64,000 nucleotides of DNA from Alistipes senegalensis (GTDB taxonomy: Bacteria; Bacteroidota; Bacteroidia; Bacteroidales; Rikenellaceae): NCBI GenBank assembly GCA_023664045.1, contig JAMPGH010000001.1, positions 203,846 through 267,845 of the forward strand, written 5' to 3'. The position numbers and the translations under genes are program-made. Position 1 is the first letter of the stretch. Each line of letters begins with the position of its first letter. Positions 43,843 to 54,996 of this stretch are shown one piece after another. Below the pieces are notes generated by a model, which saw only the letters and a program-made list of their open reading frames with translations, was not told where the DNA came from and ran no database searches.

Positions 43843-44757
43843 TTATTTTTCATCCCGTTTGTGTTTCCAGCGGCGGTGCGACCACATCCAAAGTTCGGGC
43901 CGCTCGCGGATCATCGCCTCCAGCCGCTCCACGTAACGGGCCGTGATTTCGTTCTCGGCGACCTCCTCCGCACCATCGTAGATCATCTCGAACGACATGC
44001 GGTAACGTCCCCGCCGCAACCGCTCCATACGGGTAAAATAGACCGGCAGACGGAACTTGAGGGCCAGCTTTTCGCCCCCGTCGAAGAAGATCGTATCCTG
44101 ATTGAGAAACGAGAACCAGTGGCTGTTGGGTCGCCGCGGCGGATTCTGATCGGCGATCAGCCCCAGTCCCATGTTCTTGCCCCCGAGGCCGGTTTCGCGG
44201 TGGCGGAGATAGAAGCGCACGCACTCCTTCATGGCGACCGTCGTCGCATAGGGCGAATTGCGCAACCGCAGATAGAGCTGCTCCATGACGGGATCGTGCA
44301 ACGGATGATAGACCGCCACGACCATCTGCGACGGCTCGTAAAGGCCCCAGAAAGAACAATACTCCCAGCATCCGAAATGGGCGAGCATGGCGATCCAGTC
44401 GCGGCCGCAGACGCGCTCCCGATGTTCCTCCAACCCCTCGATGACGAGCATCCTGCGCGCCTTGTCGGCACTGCAGCGGGCCAGATCGACGGTATCGACG
44501 AAGATCTCCGCCAACGTACGGTAGAACTTGCGCCGGATCGACCGCAGCTCGCGTTCGCTCTTTTCGGGGAACGAATTGCGCAGATTCGTCCGCACGACCT
44601 TCATCCGGTAACGCAGCACGTAATAAAGCAGGAAGAAAAGGAGGTTTTCGACGATGTGATATTTGAACCAGTAAGGCATGGCGGCGAACAAGCGCATGCC
44701 GCCCCACAAGGTTTCCAGCCGGATACGCTGCCACAGGGTCAACTCGGGAGTTTCCAT
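43843..44757 (-). CDS. LpxL/HtrB-type lipid A acyltransferase
   Basis: 304 residues. Conserved HX4E active site in AHFGCWEY (about 125-132) for acyl transfer, preceded by RTNLRNSFPEKSE (about 57-69), and IADQNPPR (about 201-208) typical of LpxL/LpxM family members; one N-terminal membrane segment. It adds a secondary acyl chain to the lipid A precursor on the inner membrane. The next gene downstream is a GT2 glycosyltransferase and the upstream neighbour is the DUF389 membrane protein. Whether it is LpxL or a relative acting on another lipid is unclear. Confidence 0.85.
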   Translation of the reverse strand: METPELTLWQRIRLETLWGGMRLFAAMPYWFKYHIVENLLFFLLYYVLRYRMKVVRTNLRNSFPEKSERELRSIRRKFYRTLAEIFVDTVDLARCSADKARRMLVIEGLEEHRERVCGRDWIAMLAHFGCWEYCSFWGLYEPSQMVVAVYHPLHDPVMEQLYLRLRNSPYATTVAMKECVRFYLRHRETGLGGKNMGLGLIADQNPPRRPNSHWFSFLNQDTIFFDGGEKLALKFRLPVYFTRMERLRRGRYRMSFEMIYDGAEEVAENEITARYVERLEAMIRERPELWMWSHRRWKHKRDEK

Positions 44758-44764
44758 ACGGGCG

Positions 44765-46153
44765 TCAGGGTTCGACGAAAAGTTTGACGTTATCGACCTT
44801 CGTGCGGATCCTCAGCCACCGCGACAAAGTTTCGCGATCGATGGGAACGGAGGGGTCGGAAAGGGTAACCACGCAGACGAGCGTCGTATCGCGCGGCGTG
44901 CCGTCGACCTCGAAAGTGATCCCCTTCATCAACGAAATGGCCGCCACGTCGGACATCATGGTGCCTACCTCGCGCGAAATGTCCTCGACCTCGACGTTGG
45001 TAACCCGATATCGGGCGAGCTGCGAGTTCATGCGCTCGATGCGCCGGTTCTTCTCGTCGAGCAATTCGGCATAGCTCCGCTGCAGGGAGGCTACGTCGAT
45101 CTTGTCCGACGAAGCGGCCTGCCGCACGATCAACTCGGTATTCTTGAGTCCGAAGCCGCTCAGCTGGGCCCGGGCATTCTCGATCGTCTCGTCGCTCAGC
45201 GGCTCGCCGACGAGCAACAGCTCGATATGCGAAGGCTCGCCCCGCCGGGCATACTGCCGGTCGGCCTCGATGACCCGGGTATGCGGGAACTGGAAGACCT
45301 GCCCCACATATTTGTCGGCCGCGGCTTCGAAAAGCGAAACCCGCACCATGCGAAAGCCGATGAAGATGCTGGGGATGAGCGTCAGCAGCGTGATGACCAG
45401 CATCGAGCGCCGGACGGTCCGTTCGCGCGACTTGTCGACGAACGCCCGCTTCTCGTAACGCAGGAAGCGCACCACGCCGAAAGTGGCCAGTGCGATGAAG
45501 ACCGAGTTGATGAAGAAGAGATAGAAAGCCCCGAGAAAGAAGCGCGGCTGTCCCGTCGCGATGCCGAAGCCGGCCGTGCAGAGGGGCGGAATGAGCGCCG
45601 TAGCGATGGCCACCCCGGGAATGACGGTCGACGTGCGGTCCTGCCGCGTCTGGGCCACCATGCCGGCCAGACCGCCGAACAGCGCGATCAGCACGTCGTA
45701 GGTGGTGGGCGTAGTCCGGGCCAGCAGTTCGCTGCTGTTGGCCGAGAGCGGCGAGAGGAAGAAGTAGACCGTCGAGGTGATGATCGCGACGATGAACATG
45801 AACAGCAGGTTGCGCAGCGACTTTTTCAACAGGTCGAAGTCGTTGATGCCCAACGACAGACCGACGCCCATGATCGGTCCCATGATGGGCGAGACGAGCA
45901 TGGCGCCGATGATGACGGCGGCCGAGTCGACGTTCAGGCCCAGCGAGGCGATCATCGTGGCGAAGATCAGCACCCACAGGTTGGCGCCGCGGAACTCCAC
46001 GCCTTTCGAAACGGCGGCGATCACCTCGTCGCGCTGCGCCTTGTCCTCGTCGAGGCTGAAGCGGTCGCGCAGAAACCCGCGCAGATCGCCCAGCCACGTC
46101 GCAAAAGAGCGCTTCATGCGGCCGCTGTCGCTATGATTCTTCGGATCTTTCAT
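44765..46153 (-). CDS. DUF389 (TIGR00341) membrane protein
   Basis: 462 residues. The N-terminal half has about six to seven transmembrane segments with the DUF389 signature GANLWVLIFATMIASLGLNVDSAAVIIGAMLVSPIMGPI, then VAIATALIPPLCTAGFGIATG and further helices. The C-terminal half (about 240-460) is soluble, with an alternating alpha/beta pattern including a long helix around 338-372. Function is unknown; the family is widespread in Bacteroidetes and actinobacteria. Its start overlaps the end of rsmI by 4 bases (46150-46153), so expression is coupled. Confidence 0.85.
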   Translation of the reverse strand: MKDPKNHSDSGRMKRSFATWLGDLRGFLRDRFSLDEDKAQRDEVIAAVSKGVEFRGANLWVLIFATMIASLGLNVDSAAVIIGAMLVSPIMGPIMGVGLSLGINDFDLLKKSLRNLLFMFIVAIITSTVYFFLSPLSANSSELLARTTPTTYDVLIALFGGLAGMVAQTRQDRTSTVIPGVAIATALIPPLCTAGFGIATGQPRFFLGAFYLFFINSVFIALATFGVVRFLRYEKRAFVDKSRERTVRRSMLVITLLTLIPSIFIGFRMVRVSLFEAAADKYVGQVFQFPHTRVIEADRQYARRGEPSHIELLLVGEPLSDETIENARAQLSGFGLKNTELIVRQAASSDKIDVASLQRSYAELLDEKNRRIERMNSQLARYRVTNVEVEDISREVGTMMSDVAAISLMKGITFEVDGTPRDTTLVCVVTLSDPSVPIDRETLSRWLRIRTKVDNVKLFVEP

Positions 46154-46872
46154 GATTCGTTGTTTTCGGATTCGGCCGGCTCCCCGCCCCGGCGTGCGGA
46201 CTTGGGCCGTCCGGCCACGACGATCACGAACTCGCCCTTAGGCTCCGTAGTCCGGAAATGGGAAAGCACCTCGGCCACCGTGCCGCGCACGGTTTGCTCG
46301 AATTTCTTGGTCAGCTCGCGCGAGACGGAGACCCGACGTTCGGGCCCGAAGACCTCGGCCAGCTGCTCCAGACACTTGACGACGCGGTAGGGCGACTCGT
46401 AGAAAATCATCGTCCGCTCCTCGTCGGCGAGCGACTGCAGATGCTTGGCACGCCCCTTCTTCTGGGGCAGGAAACCCTCGAAGCAGAAACGGTCGCACGG
46501 AAACCCGCTCTGCACCAACGCCGGAATGGCGGCCGTGGCGCCGGGCAGGGTCTCGACCTCGATGCCCTGCTCGATGCAGGTACGCACCAGCAGAAATCCC
46601 GGATCGGAGATACCGGGCGTACCGGCATCGGAGACCAGCGCCGCATTGCGCCCGGCCGCGATCGTCTCGGCGACCAGCCGCACGGTGGCGTGCTCGTTGA
46701 ACTTATGATGCGAATGGAGTTTTTTTTCGATGCCGAGGTGGCGCAGGAGGAACGACGTGGTACGCGTATCCTCGGCCAGTATGAAGTCCACCTCGCGCAA
46801 TATGCCGACGGCCCGCACCGTGATGTCGTCCAGATTGCCGATCGGCGTGGGTACGATGTAGAGCTTGGCCAT
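46150..46872 (-). CDS. rsmI: 16S rRNA (cytidine-2'-O)-methyltransferase
   Basis: 240 residues. Start AKLYIVPTPIGNLDDITVRAV with motif TPIGN; SAM site SDAGTPGISDPG (about 82-93), and FCFEGFLPQKKGRAKHL, typical of RsmI. It methylates C1402 of 16S rRNA. The C-terminal tail is acidic. The gene follows the Ala/Pro-rich protein gene by 3 bases and overlaps the DUF389 gene by 4 bases, forming an operon. Confidence 0.93.
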   Translation of the reverse strand: MAKLYIVPTPIGNLDDITVRAVGILREVDFILAEDTRTTSFLLRHLGIEKKLHSHHKFNEHATVRLVAETIAAGRNAALVSDAGTPGISDPGFLLVRTCIEQGIEVETLPGATAAIPALVQSGFPCDRFCFEGFLPQKKGRAKHLQSLADEERTMIFYESPYRVVKCLEQLAEVFGPERRVSVSRELTKKFEQTVRGTVAEVLSHFRTTEPKGEFVIVVAGRPKSARRGGEPAESENNES

Positions 46873-46875
46873 CGG

Positions 46876-48390
46876 CTATGCGAATTTGCGTTCGAGCAGC
46901 TCCATCACCAGCTTCGCGCTGTCGGACTCGGGATTCCACGAGAAATGCTCGGCGATGTAGATCATGCAGTCGTCGAGACTCTCCTGTGCGTTGAGCGCCT
47001 CGACGGTCGCGTCGAACAGGCTGCCGTCGCCTCCGAACAGGTCGCGGATCATCAGGAACTTGTCGTTGATGCCGATCGCCTGCCGCAGATCGACGATCGG
47101 AGCGCCCAGCCGCACGGAAGCGTGGGGTGCGGCGATCGTCTCGGCCAGCGTATGCACGTCCTGATTGATTACCTCGCCCAACACGTGCGTCTCGGGGTCG
47201 GAGACCGGCGCAGCGGCAATCGGCTCCTCGGTCCGCGCATCGAGCAACTCGATTTCGGGGTCCGGAGCTGCCGGAGATTCCGGTGCTACCGGTCGGGCAA
47301 CGCGGACATTCGGAGTATTCGATACGGCCGGCGCCGCGGCCGGCTCTTTGGGCAGACGCTCGGTCGCGGATGCAGGCGCCGCAGCCGGTGCCGGATCGTA
47401 GAGCGACATGATGACGCGCTGCTTATGGCGATGGCGCATCGCCGCATCGTCGGGGTCGAAGAGCGTAGGTACCTCTTCGGCCGGCGAAGTCGCGGCGACA
47501 TGCGGAATTTCGTCTTTGCCGATCTCCTTTATTTCAGCGGGAGCGGCGGAAACGGCCTGCCCGGAATCGGACGTCGATCCGGCGACCGGCTCGCGCACCG
47601 GAATCGGAGCGGCCGCGGGCTCGCTCGCGGGTGCAGGCTGAGGCACCGGAACGGGCTCGTCGGCAGGAACCCGGCGAGGCGCCGGCTCGGGAACCGGCCG
47701 GGGCTTCGGGATAATCAGAGGTCTCGGAGCCGATGTCGGGGCAGGAGCCGCCGCAGGCTGCGGAGCAGGGGCGGGCTTCCGGACCGGAGCAGGGGCCGGT
47801 GCGGGAGTCGGCGGAGGAGTCGGTTCTTTCTTGGGAACCGGGCCGACGAACGGATCGGGATCAGGAACGAATTCGATGATTTCGGGACCGTACTCCTCGT
47901 CTTCCTCCGGTTCGGAAAGAGGCGCCGGAGCGGCGGGATGCGCATGGGCGGCAGGAACCTTCTCCGCCCGGAGAGGTCGTTCGGGCTCGGCGGGTCGACG
48001 GAATCGCGGTTCGGCGTCGGCAGGCTGCGACTCCGCAGCCTCCGGTTCGGCGAACTCCTCGTCGTCGAGCGAAAGTACTTCGCTCAGATCGACCATTTCG
48101 ATATCCGGATCTTCGTACTCGACGGCCTCCACCCGGATCACGCGCCGAGGTTCTTCGACCGCCGGCGAAACGGGAGCCCCCGCCGCCGAAGATGCGGAAC
48201 CGGGCCGCACCGCCTTGTGAGCAGGCGGCAGAACCGCCGGACCTGCGCCGAACCGCAGCGTATCGTAGAGCATACGCAGTTTTTCGAGCGCCAGATCCCG
48301 CTCGAGGGGAGCGATGCGCTGCAGCGAAGGCCAGCCGGCGGCCAGCTCCGAGAGTTTCTGCAGTTCGCTCCTTATCTCTTTCAGATTCAT
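46876..48390 (-). CDS. Ala/Pro-rich disordered protein with conserved C-terminal segment
   Basis: 504 residues from the ATG at 48390 (MNLKEIRSELQKLSE). The N-terminus is helical (about 1-45). A long middle region (about 60-400) is dominated by Ala, Pro and acidic residues, with PAPAPAPVRKPAPAPQ-like stretches, and is predicted to be disordered. The last about 90 residues (RQAIGINDKFLMIRDLFGGD, then AEHFSWNPESDSAKLVMELLERKF) form a short conserved-looking helical domain. I do not know a named function. It is the first gene of the operon with rsmI. The extreme composition could cause false homology in searches. A start near 48465 is possible but less natural. Confidence 0.7.
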   Translation of the reverse strand: MNLKEIRSELQKLSELAAGWPSLQRIAPLERDLALEKLRMLYDTLRFGAGPAVLPPAHKAVRPGSASSAAGAPVSPAVEEPRRVIRVEAVEYEDPDIEMVDLSEVLSLDDEEFAEPEAAESQPADAEPRFRRPAEPERPLRAEKVPAAHAHPAAPAPLSEPEEDEEYGPEIIEFVPDPDPFVGPVPKKEPTPPPTPAPAPAPVRKPAPAPQPAAAPAPTSAPRPLIIPKPRPVPEPAPRRVPADEPVPVPQPAPASEPAAAPIPVREPVAGSTSDSGQAVSAAPAEIKEIGKDEIPHVAATSPAEEVPTLFDPDDAAMRHRHKQRVIMSLYDPAPAAAPASATERLPKEPAAAPAVSNTPNVRVARPVAPESPAAPDPEIELLDARTEEPIAAAPVSDPETHVLGEVINQDVHTLAETIAAPHASVRLGAPIVDLRQAIGINDKFLMIRDLFGGDGSLFDATVEALNAQESLDDCMIYIAEHFSWNPESDSAKLVMELLERKFA

Positions 48391-48462
48391 CGTAGTTCGC
48401 AATCGTTTTTTGCGCCGCACCATCGGGAATGAATCCCCGCGCGAAAAAAATAAAGTCTCGTG

Positions 48463-48470
48463 CAAAGATA
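48463..48470 (-). promoter_or_regulatory. -7 box of the Ala/Pro-rich protein/rsmI operon
   Basis: CAAAGATA on the plus strand is TATCTTTG on the minus strand. It lies 72 bases before the ATG at 48390. Confidence 0.5.
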
Positions 48471-48628
48471 GTCAATTATCCGTTTCCGATCAAGCGATGA
48501 AGCCGATAATTTCGGCCGGCGCCGGAACGAAAGACCGAATCGCGTATGAAAAAGAACCCGGATGCCGCGAATTTCCGTATCTATCCGATCAAACGATCGA
48601 TCTCGAAGACTGAAAAACAACGATATTA

Positions 48629-48664
48629 AAAAACGCTGACGGGCATCTGCCCGCCAGCGTTTTT
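48629..48664 (-). terminator. Terminator of the second PUL
   Basis: A stem of AAACGCTG-a-CGGGC with GCCCG-c-CAGCGTTT (48631-48662), ending in a T run in the minus direction. It lies 42 bases after the stop of the last GH3 gene, so it ends the minus-strand operon. Plus-strand T bases make it bidirectional. Confidence 0.75.
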
Positions 48665-48706
48665 GCATAGTCCGGAAAGCCGGGAACTCTCGGAACCGAG
48701 AGAAAG

Positions 48707-51190
48707 TTATCTGTTGGGAGTCTCCCACTTTTTGGTTGCGGTACATGCGGCCTGCAGCACCCGATCGCCGACCTGAAAGCGGAAATCGCCCGCTTCGAGG
48801 ATCCATTTGCCGTCATAGCCGACGAAAGCGAGATCCGAGCCTTTCAGACGCAGGACGACCGTTTTCGTCTCGCCGGGCTGCAACTCGATCTTCTCGAAAG
48901 CACGCAGACGCCGGTTGTCGGGCGAGAGCGAAGCCACCAGATCGCTGCTGAACAGCAGCACGCTCTCCTTGCCGGCCCGCCGGCCCGTGTTCGTAACGTC
49001 GACCGTGAAAGTCAGTTCATCGTCGGCCGTGAAGCCGTTCTTGTCGAGGCGGAAGTTCGAGTAGGCGAAATCGGTGTAGCTCCGACCGTACCCGAATGCC
49101 CATTGCACGGCCACCTGCGCGTCGTAGTTGTAGGCACCCTCCATCTGGCGGCCGATATGCTCGCAGGGTTTGTAGTCGTAGGTAATCAGCGAATTGATCT
49201 CCTTAGGATAGGTGAAGGGCAGTTTGCCGCTGAAATTGGCGTCGCCCGCCAGCAGCCGCGCCAGCGCATCGCCGCCGTAGTTGCCGGGCAGCATGATGTC
49301 GATCACGGCTTTCGCCGCCGGCTCGATCTCGGCGATCAGGCGCGGACGTCCTTCATTGAGCACCAGAATCACCGGCTTGCCGGTCGCAGCGAGCGCCTTG
49401 ACCAGCTCGAGCTGATTTCGCGACAACGTAAGATCGGTGAGGTTGCCCGGCGTTTCGCAATAGGAGTTTTCGCCGATGCAGGCCACGATATAATCCACAC
49501 GGTCGGCCATAGCGACCGCCTTGTCGATTTCCGGTTCGTTTTCCTCCCACCAGCTGCCGCCCTGCTTGTAGGTAACGCCGGCTTCGTAGAAAACGTTTTC
49601 ATCGCCGAACTTGGCGGTGAGAGCTTCGAGGATCGTATTGTACTGCCCGGCGCATTCGTCGGCCCGGTCGCCCTGCCACGAATAGGACCATCCGCCGTTG
49701 AGCGTCCGCATGGAGTTGGCATTGGGCCCCGTAACGAGCAATTTGACACCTTCGGACAGCGGCAGCACGTCGTCGACGTTTTTCAGCAGCACCATCGACT
49801 CCTCGGCGGCCTGCAAAGCCGCGGCCGCATGTTCGGCACTGCCGAAAAGCGGGAAATCCTCCACCTCATAATAAGGCTTCTCGAACAGATTCAGACGATA
49901 TTTCATGCGCAGGATCCGGCGCACGGCGTCGTCGATACGGCTCATGGGCACCTCGCCCTCCTCGACCAGCTCCTTGAGCAGCGTGCAGAACTTCCAGTCG
50001 TAGGGATCCATCGACATGTCGATGCCCGCATTGATCGCCAGTTTGATCGCCTCCTTCTTGTCTTTGGCGATCCGGTCGCGCTTATACAAATTGTCGATGT
50101 CGGCCCAGTCGGTTACGATCATGCCGTCCCAGTTCAGGTCTTCTTTGAGCCACCGGGTCAGCAGTTCGTAGTTGGCGTGCATGGGCAGGCCGTTGTTCAT
50201 CGACGAGTTGACCATCACCGAAAGCGCCCCGGCTTTCACCATTTCGAGATAGGGAGCGAAATGCTTCTCGCGCAAGTCCTGCACGGTGATCGACGCCGGC
50301 GTACGGTCCTTGCCGCTGACCGGAACCCCGTAACCCATGTAGTGCTTCATGCAGGCAGCCACATGGCAGTCGCCGATGCGGGCGGGATCGTCGCCCTGAA
50401 AACCCAGCACCGCTTCGCGGCCCATTTCGGCATTCAGATAACAATCCTCGCCGTAGTTCTCCCACATGCGCGGCCACCGCGGATCGCGGCCCAGATCGAC
50501 GACCGGAGCGTAGGTCCACGGAATACTCCCCGCTTTGGTTTCGTAGGCCGAGATGCGCGCGCCCTCGCGGGTAAGCGCCCGATTGAACGTCGCACCCATG
50601 TTGACGCCCTGCGGGAAGAACGTGCCGCCGAGCGTGTAGGTCGTGCCGTGAATCTGATCGACGCCGTAGATGCAGGGGATGCCGATCGCCTCCATCGACT
50701 TCTCCTGAATGCGTCCGATGATTTCGCGCCACTTTTCGGGCGTCTGGGCCACGCTGGCCGGAACGTTGAGGATCGAACCTACCTTGTAGGTGCCGATAAT
50801 CGTATCGAGCAAGGCCTCGTCCAGCCGGAATCCGCTGGCATTCTCGATGCCCATGATGCGCATGTAGATCGCCATCATCGTCTCCTGCGAAAGGCCTTCG
50901 GAGAGGTCGAAATCCTTTTCGAGACCGTATTTTTCGAGAATCCGGAAGATATCGTCTTTCGTTGCCGTGCGGGGGTCGAGCCCCGCAAAGGGGTTGACGC
51001 GTTTCTGGAGCAGGTCGATGGAGAGTTCGCACATCTGCCCCACCTTTTCGTCGAGCGTCATCCGGCGAAGCTGTTTCTCGATCTGCCGTTCGATCTTTTC
51101 GTCGCGCGGGATCGCAGGGTCCGCAGCGGACAGCAACGTCGGGATCAGCAACGACCCGACAACGCAGCATAATAACAAGGTTCTTTTCAT
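48707..51190 (-). CDS. GH3 beta-glucosidase (BglX-like)
   Basis: 827 residues with a signal peptide ([22 protein letters not shown]). GH3 N-terminal TIM-barrel with [25 protein letters not shown] and nucleophile Asp in [10 protein letters not shown]; the C-terminal alpha/beta sandwich contains [20 protein letters not shown] and a fibronectin-III-like tail ([24 protein letters not shown]). It cleaves terminal beta-glucose or beta-xylose from oligosaccharides, probably in the periplasm. Last gene of the second PUL, next to another GH3. The exact substrate cannot be told from sequence. Confidence 0.9.
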   Translation of the reverse strand: MKRTLLLCCVVGSLLIPTLLSAADPAIPRDEKIERQIEKQLRRMTLDEKVGQMCELSIDLLQKRVNPFAGLDPRTATKDDIFRILEKYGLEKDFDLSEGLSQETMMAIYMRIMGIENASGFRLDEALLDTIIGTYKVGSILNVPASVAQTPEKWREIIGRIQEKSMEAIGIPCIYGVDQIHGTTYTLGGTFFPQGVNMGATFNRALTREGARISAYETKAGSIPWTYAPVVDLGRDPRWPRMWENYGEDCYLNAEMGREAVLGFQGDDPARIGDCHVAACMKHYMGYGVPVSGKDRTPASITVQDLREKHFAPYLEMVKAGALSVMVNSSMNNGLPMHANYELLTRWLKEDLNWDGMIVTDWADIDNLYKRDRIAKDKKEAIKLAINAGIDMSMDPYDWKFCTLLKELVEEGEVPMSRIDDAVRRILRMKYRLNLFEKPYYEVEDFPLFGSAEHAAAALQAAEESMVLLKNVDDVLPLSEGVKLLVTGPNANSMRTLNGGWSYSWQGDRADECAGQYNTILEALTAKFGDENVFYEAGVTYKQGGSWWEENEPEIDKAVAMADRVDYIVACIGENSYCETPGNLTDLTLSRNQLELVKALAATGKPVILVLNEGRPRLIAEIEPAAKAVIDIMLPGNYGGDALARLLAGDANFSGKLPFTYPKEINSLITYDYKPCEHIGRQMEGAYNYDAQVAVQWAFGYGRSYTDFAYSNFRLDKNGFTADDELTFTVDVTNTGRRAGKESVLLFSSDLVASLSPDNRRLRAFEKIELQPGETKTVVLRLKGSDLAFVGYDGKWILEAGDFRFQVGDRVLQAACTATKKWETPNR

Positions 51191-51270
51191 GGGTGTTTCG
51201 AATTGGTTGTACTAAAGATACGTATTTTTTCGATACCGATACAGGGAGATCCGCATTTTTCTGTCCATAC

Positions 51271-51301
51271 GCCGGGTACCGGCAAAGCGTCGATACCCGG
51301 C
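51271..51301. other. Hairpin between the two GH3 genes
   Basis: Perfect 8-bp stem GCCGGGTA (51271-51278) with TACCCGGC (51294-51301) in the 131-base gap. There is no T run after it in the minus direction, so it may stabilise or attenuate the mRNA rather than terminate it. Confidence 0.35.
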
Positions 51302-51321
51302 GATAGGGAAAAACGATCGGC

Positions 51322-53664
51322 TCAGCGGCCGGAACGGGAAAGCAGACGAAGCGTCGTTTCCGGTTCGAGCAGATCGGCGACCGTCGTCTTAAAGGCAGCG
51401 ACCTCGACCGCCGTACGCACCCGGATGTCGCGCGACGAAGCGCCGACAAGCAGTTCATAGCGGCCCGGCGCAACGACCCACGCCGAAGCGGCCGCATCGA
51501 ACGAAGCCAGCTCCGTTTTCGGCAGTCTCAGTACGACGCGCTCCGACTCGCCCGGCTGCAATTCGCGGGTCTTGGCGAATGCCTTGAGTTCCTTTTCCGG
51601 TTTGTTGGCTTCGGCGCGATCGGGGGCCGCAACATAGAGCTGCACCGCCTCCTTGCCCGCACGCTTGCCCGTGTTGGTGATCCGCACGGCAACCGCATAA
51701 GCGTCGGTCTCGTCTTTCACCTCAGGGGAAGCATAGTCGAACGTCGTGTAGGAGAGACCGTAGCCGAAAGGATAGGAAACCTCCTTGCCGAACGTATCGA
51801 AATAACGGTAACCCACATAGATGTCCTCCTCATAGTCGGTAAAGTCGACATTCTTCACCTCGTTCTTCTTTTTTCCGCTGTTGGAAATGTCGATATCGGC
51901 AATCATGTCCACGGGGAAGTTGGCCGAGGAGGCCGCATCCGCGAAACGTACGGGGAACGTCATGGTCAGCTTGCCGCCGGGCGAAGCCTTGCCGCTCAGC
52001 ACGTCGGCCACGCTGTTGCCGCCCTCCTGTCCGGCCTGCCATGCACACAGAATCGCATCCGGGCGATTTTTCCACGACGCCGTCTCGATCGCGCCGCCGA
52101 TATTGAGCACCACGACCGCCTTCTTGCCGGCGGCATGGAACGCCCGGCATACTTCGTCGAGCAGCGCCTTTTCTTCGCGCGTAAGTTCGAAGTCGGCTTT
52201 CTTGCGATCGAGGAACTCGCCCGACGTGCGTCCCAGCGTGATGAGCGCCGCATCGTTCGCGGCGGCCAACGCCTGCATGCGTGCTGCCGGAATCCTCATC
52301 TCGGTCGGACGCGGACGCGGCATGAACATCGCGAAACGGTCCGTCGTATCGGGACGATTGTGTTCGTTCTCGGCTGCGATATGTTGCTCGTAATCGGTTT
52401 TCAGCCGGGCATCGAGCGCATAGCCCGCCTGCTGCAAACCGTCGAGCAGCGAGACGGTGTAGGCCCGGTTCACATTGCCCGACCCCGTACCTCCGGCGAT
52501 GAAGTCGTAGGAGGTGCAGCCGAACAGGGCGATGTTCTTCACCTCTGCGGAGAGGGGAAGCGTTTCGTCCTCGTTTTTCAGCAGCACCATGCCCTCCGCA
52601 GCACAACGTCGCGTCAGGGCGGCATGGGCCTCCAGATCGGGCTTGTTCGAGAAGCGGTAGCCCCGGAAACGGGGCGTGCGCAGGATCATTTCGAGAATAC
52701 GCTTCACATTGCGGTCGAGCACCGCCTCGTCCAGCCGGCCCGCTTCCACTTCGCCGACGATCGTTTCGTATTGCTTCGGAGTTCCCGGCTGCAACATGTC
52801 GTTGCCGGCGATCATCTGCGCCGCGGCATCCTTGCCGCCGAACCAATCGGTCATGACCATACCGCGGAAACCCCATTCGTCGCGCAGGATCGAAGTCTGC
52901 AATTCGGGGTTTTCGGAGGTGTAGACCCCGTTCAGATAGTTGTAGGAGGACATCACCGTCCACGGATCGGACTCCTTGACGGCGATCTCGAACCCTTTCA
53001 GGTAGATCTCGCGCAGGGCTCGCTGCGACACGCAGGCATCGTTGGCCATGCGGTTGGTCTCCTGATTGTTCAGGGCGAAGTGTTTCACCGAAGTACCCAC
53101 GCCGTTGCTTTGCACGCCCCGTACGTAGGCCGCCGCAATCTTGCCCGAGACGACCGGATCTTCGGAGTAGTACTCGAAATTGCGGCCGCAGAGCGGATTG
53201 CGATGGATGTTGAGCGCCGGAGCCAGCAGCACGTCGGCTCCGTACTCCAGCACTTCGTTGCCGATGGCTTCGCCCACCGTCTCTACCAGCTGCCGATCCC
53301 ACGTCGAAGCCAGCAGCGTGCCGATGGGGAAATGGGTGCAGTAGTAGGTCTGCGAATCGCCTTCGCGCAGCGGATCGATGCGCAATCCGGCAGGGCCGTC
53401 GGCCAATACGACCGAGGGGATGCCCAACCGTTCGATCGGATAGGTCGTTCCGGCGGCTCCCGGAACCAGCTTGCGGGTTGCGCCGACCACGGCATTCTCG
53501 CCCGAAAATCCGGCCATGCCGGTTCCTACGACCAGACGGGCTTTCTCTTCGAGCGTCATGGCGCCCACCACCTCGTCGACCGAGGCTTTGCCCAGCTGCG
53601 GTACCCGCGGGCCGCACGCCGCGAGGGCGGCGGCCAGCAGGACGAATACGAGAGGTTTCTTCAT
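51322..53664 (-). CDS. GH3 family beta-glycosidase
   Basis: 780 residues with a lipobox-like signal (LLAAALAACGP, Cys near 18), so probably a lipoprotein. TIM-barrel with VVLADGPAGLRIDP, KHFALNNQETNRM and nucleophile Asp in MVMTDWFGGKD; then the sandwich domain (LFGCTSYDFIAGGTGSGNV) and a fibronectin-III domain (AVAVRITNTGKRAGKEAVQLYV). The AGTTYPIERLGIP and YLKGFEIAVKES segments are of the beta-glucosidase/beta-xylosidase type. It is the paralogue of the next GH3 downstream but clearly different in sequence. Substrate is likely a beta-glucan or xylan fragment (inference from PUL). Confidence 0.9.
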   Translation of the reverse strand: MKKPLVFVLLAAALAACGPRVPQLGKASVDEVVGAMTLEEKARLVVGTGMAGFSGENAVVGATRKLVPGAAGTTYPIERLGIPSVVLADGPAGLRIDPLREGDSQTYYCTHFPIGTLLASTWDRQLVETVGEAIGNEVLEYGADVLLAPALNIHRNPLCGRNFEYYSEDPVVSGKIAAAYVRGVQSNGVGTSVKHFALNNQETNRMANDACVSQRALREIYLKGFEIAVKESDPWTVMSSYNYLNGVYTSENPELQTSILRDEWGFRGMVMTDWFGGKDAAAQMIAGNDMLQPGTPKQYETIVGEVEAGRLDEAVLDRNVKRILEMILRTPRFRGYRFSNKPDLEAHAALTRRCAAEGMVLLKNEDETLPLSAEVKNIALFGCTSYDFIAGGTGSGNVNRAYTVSLLDGLQQAGYALDARLKTDYEQHIAAENEHNRPDTTDRFAMFMPRPRPTEMRIPAARMQALAAANDAALITLGRTSGEFLDRKKADFELTREEKALLDEVCRAFHAAGKKAVVVLNIGGAIETASWKNRPDAILCAWQAGQEGGNSVADVLSGKASPGGKLTMTFPVRFADAASSANFPVDMIADIDISNSGKKKNEVKNVDFTDYEEDIYVGYRYFDTFGKEVSYPFGYGLSYTTFDYASPEVKDETDAYAVAVRITNTGKRAGKEAVQLYVAAPDRAEANKPEKELKAFAKTRELQPGESERVVLRLPKTELASFDAAASAWVVAPGRYELLVGASSRDIRVRTAVEVAAFKTTVADLLEPETTLRLLSRSGR

Positions 53665-53683
53665 TTCGTTCGCAGTTTCCGGG

Positions 53684-54904
<1,221 letters not shown>

Positions 54905-54996
54905 TCAACGGATTCATCCATTTCGGGCCGGACGCGATGCAACTCGGAGCCGCCCGATGATAAAATTACGAAACTTAAGGTTAAAAAACAAACGGG

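Larger units (their letters stand above)
48391..48706. other. Intergenic region with promoter and terminator
   Basis: No gene seen. It contains the -7 box of the Ala/Pro-rich gene (48463-48470) and the terminator of the second PUL (48629-48664). Confidence 0.5.

Noticed and set aside
51271..51301. Rho-independent terminator between the GH3 genes
   Set aside because: The 8-bp stem is perfect but no T run follows in the direction of transcription; listed as a hairpin only.
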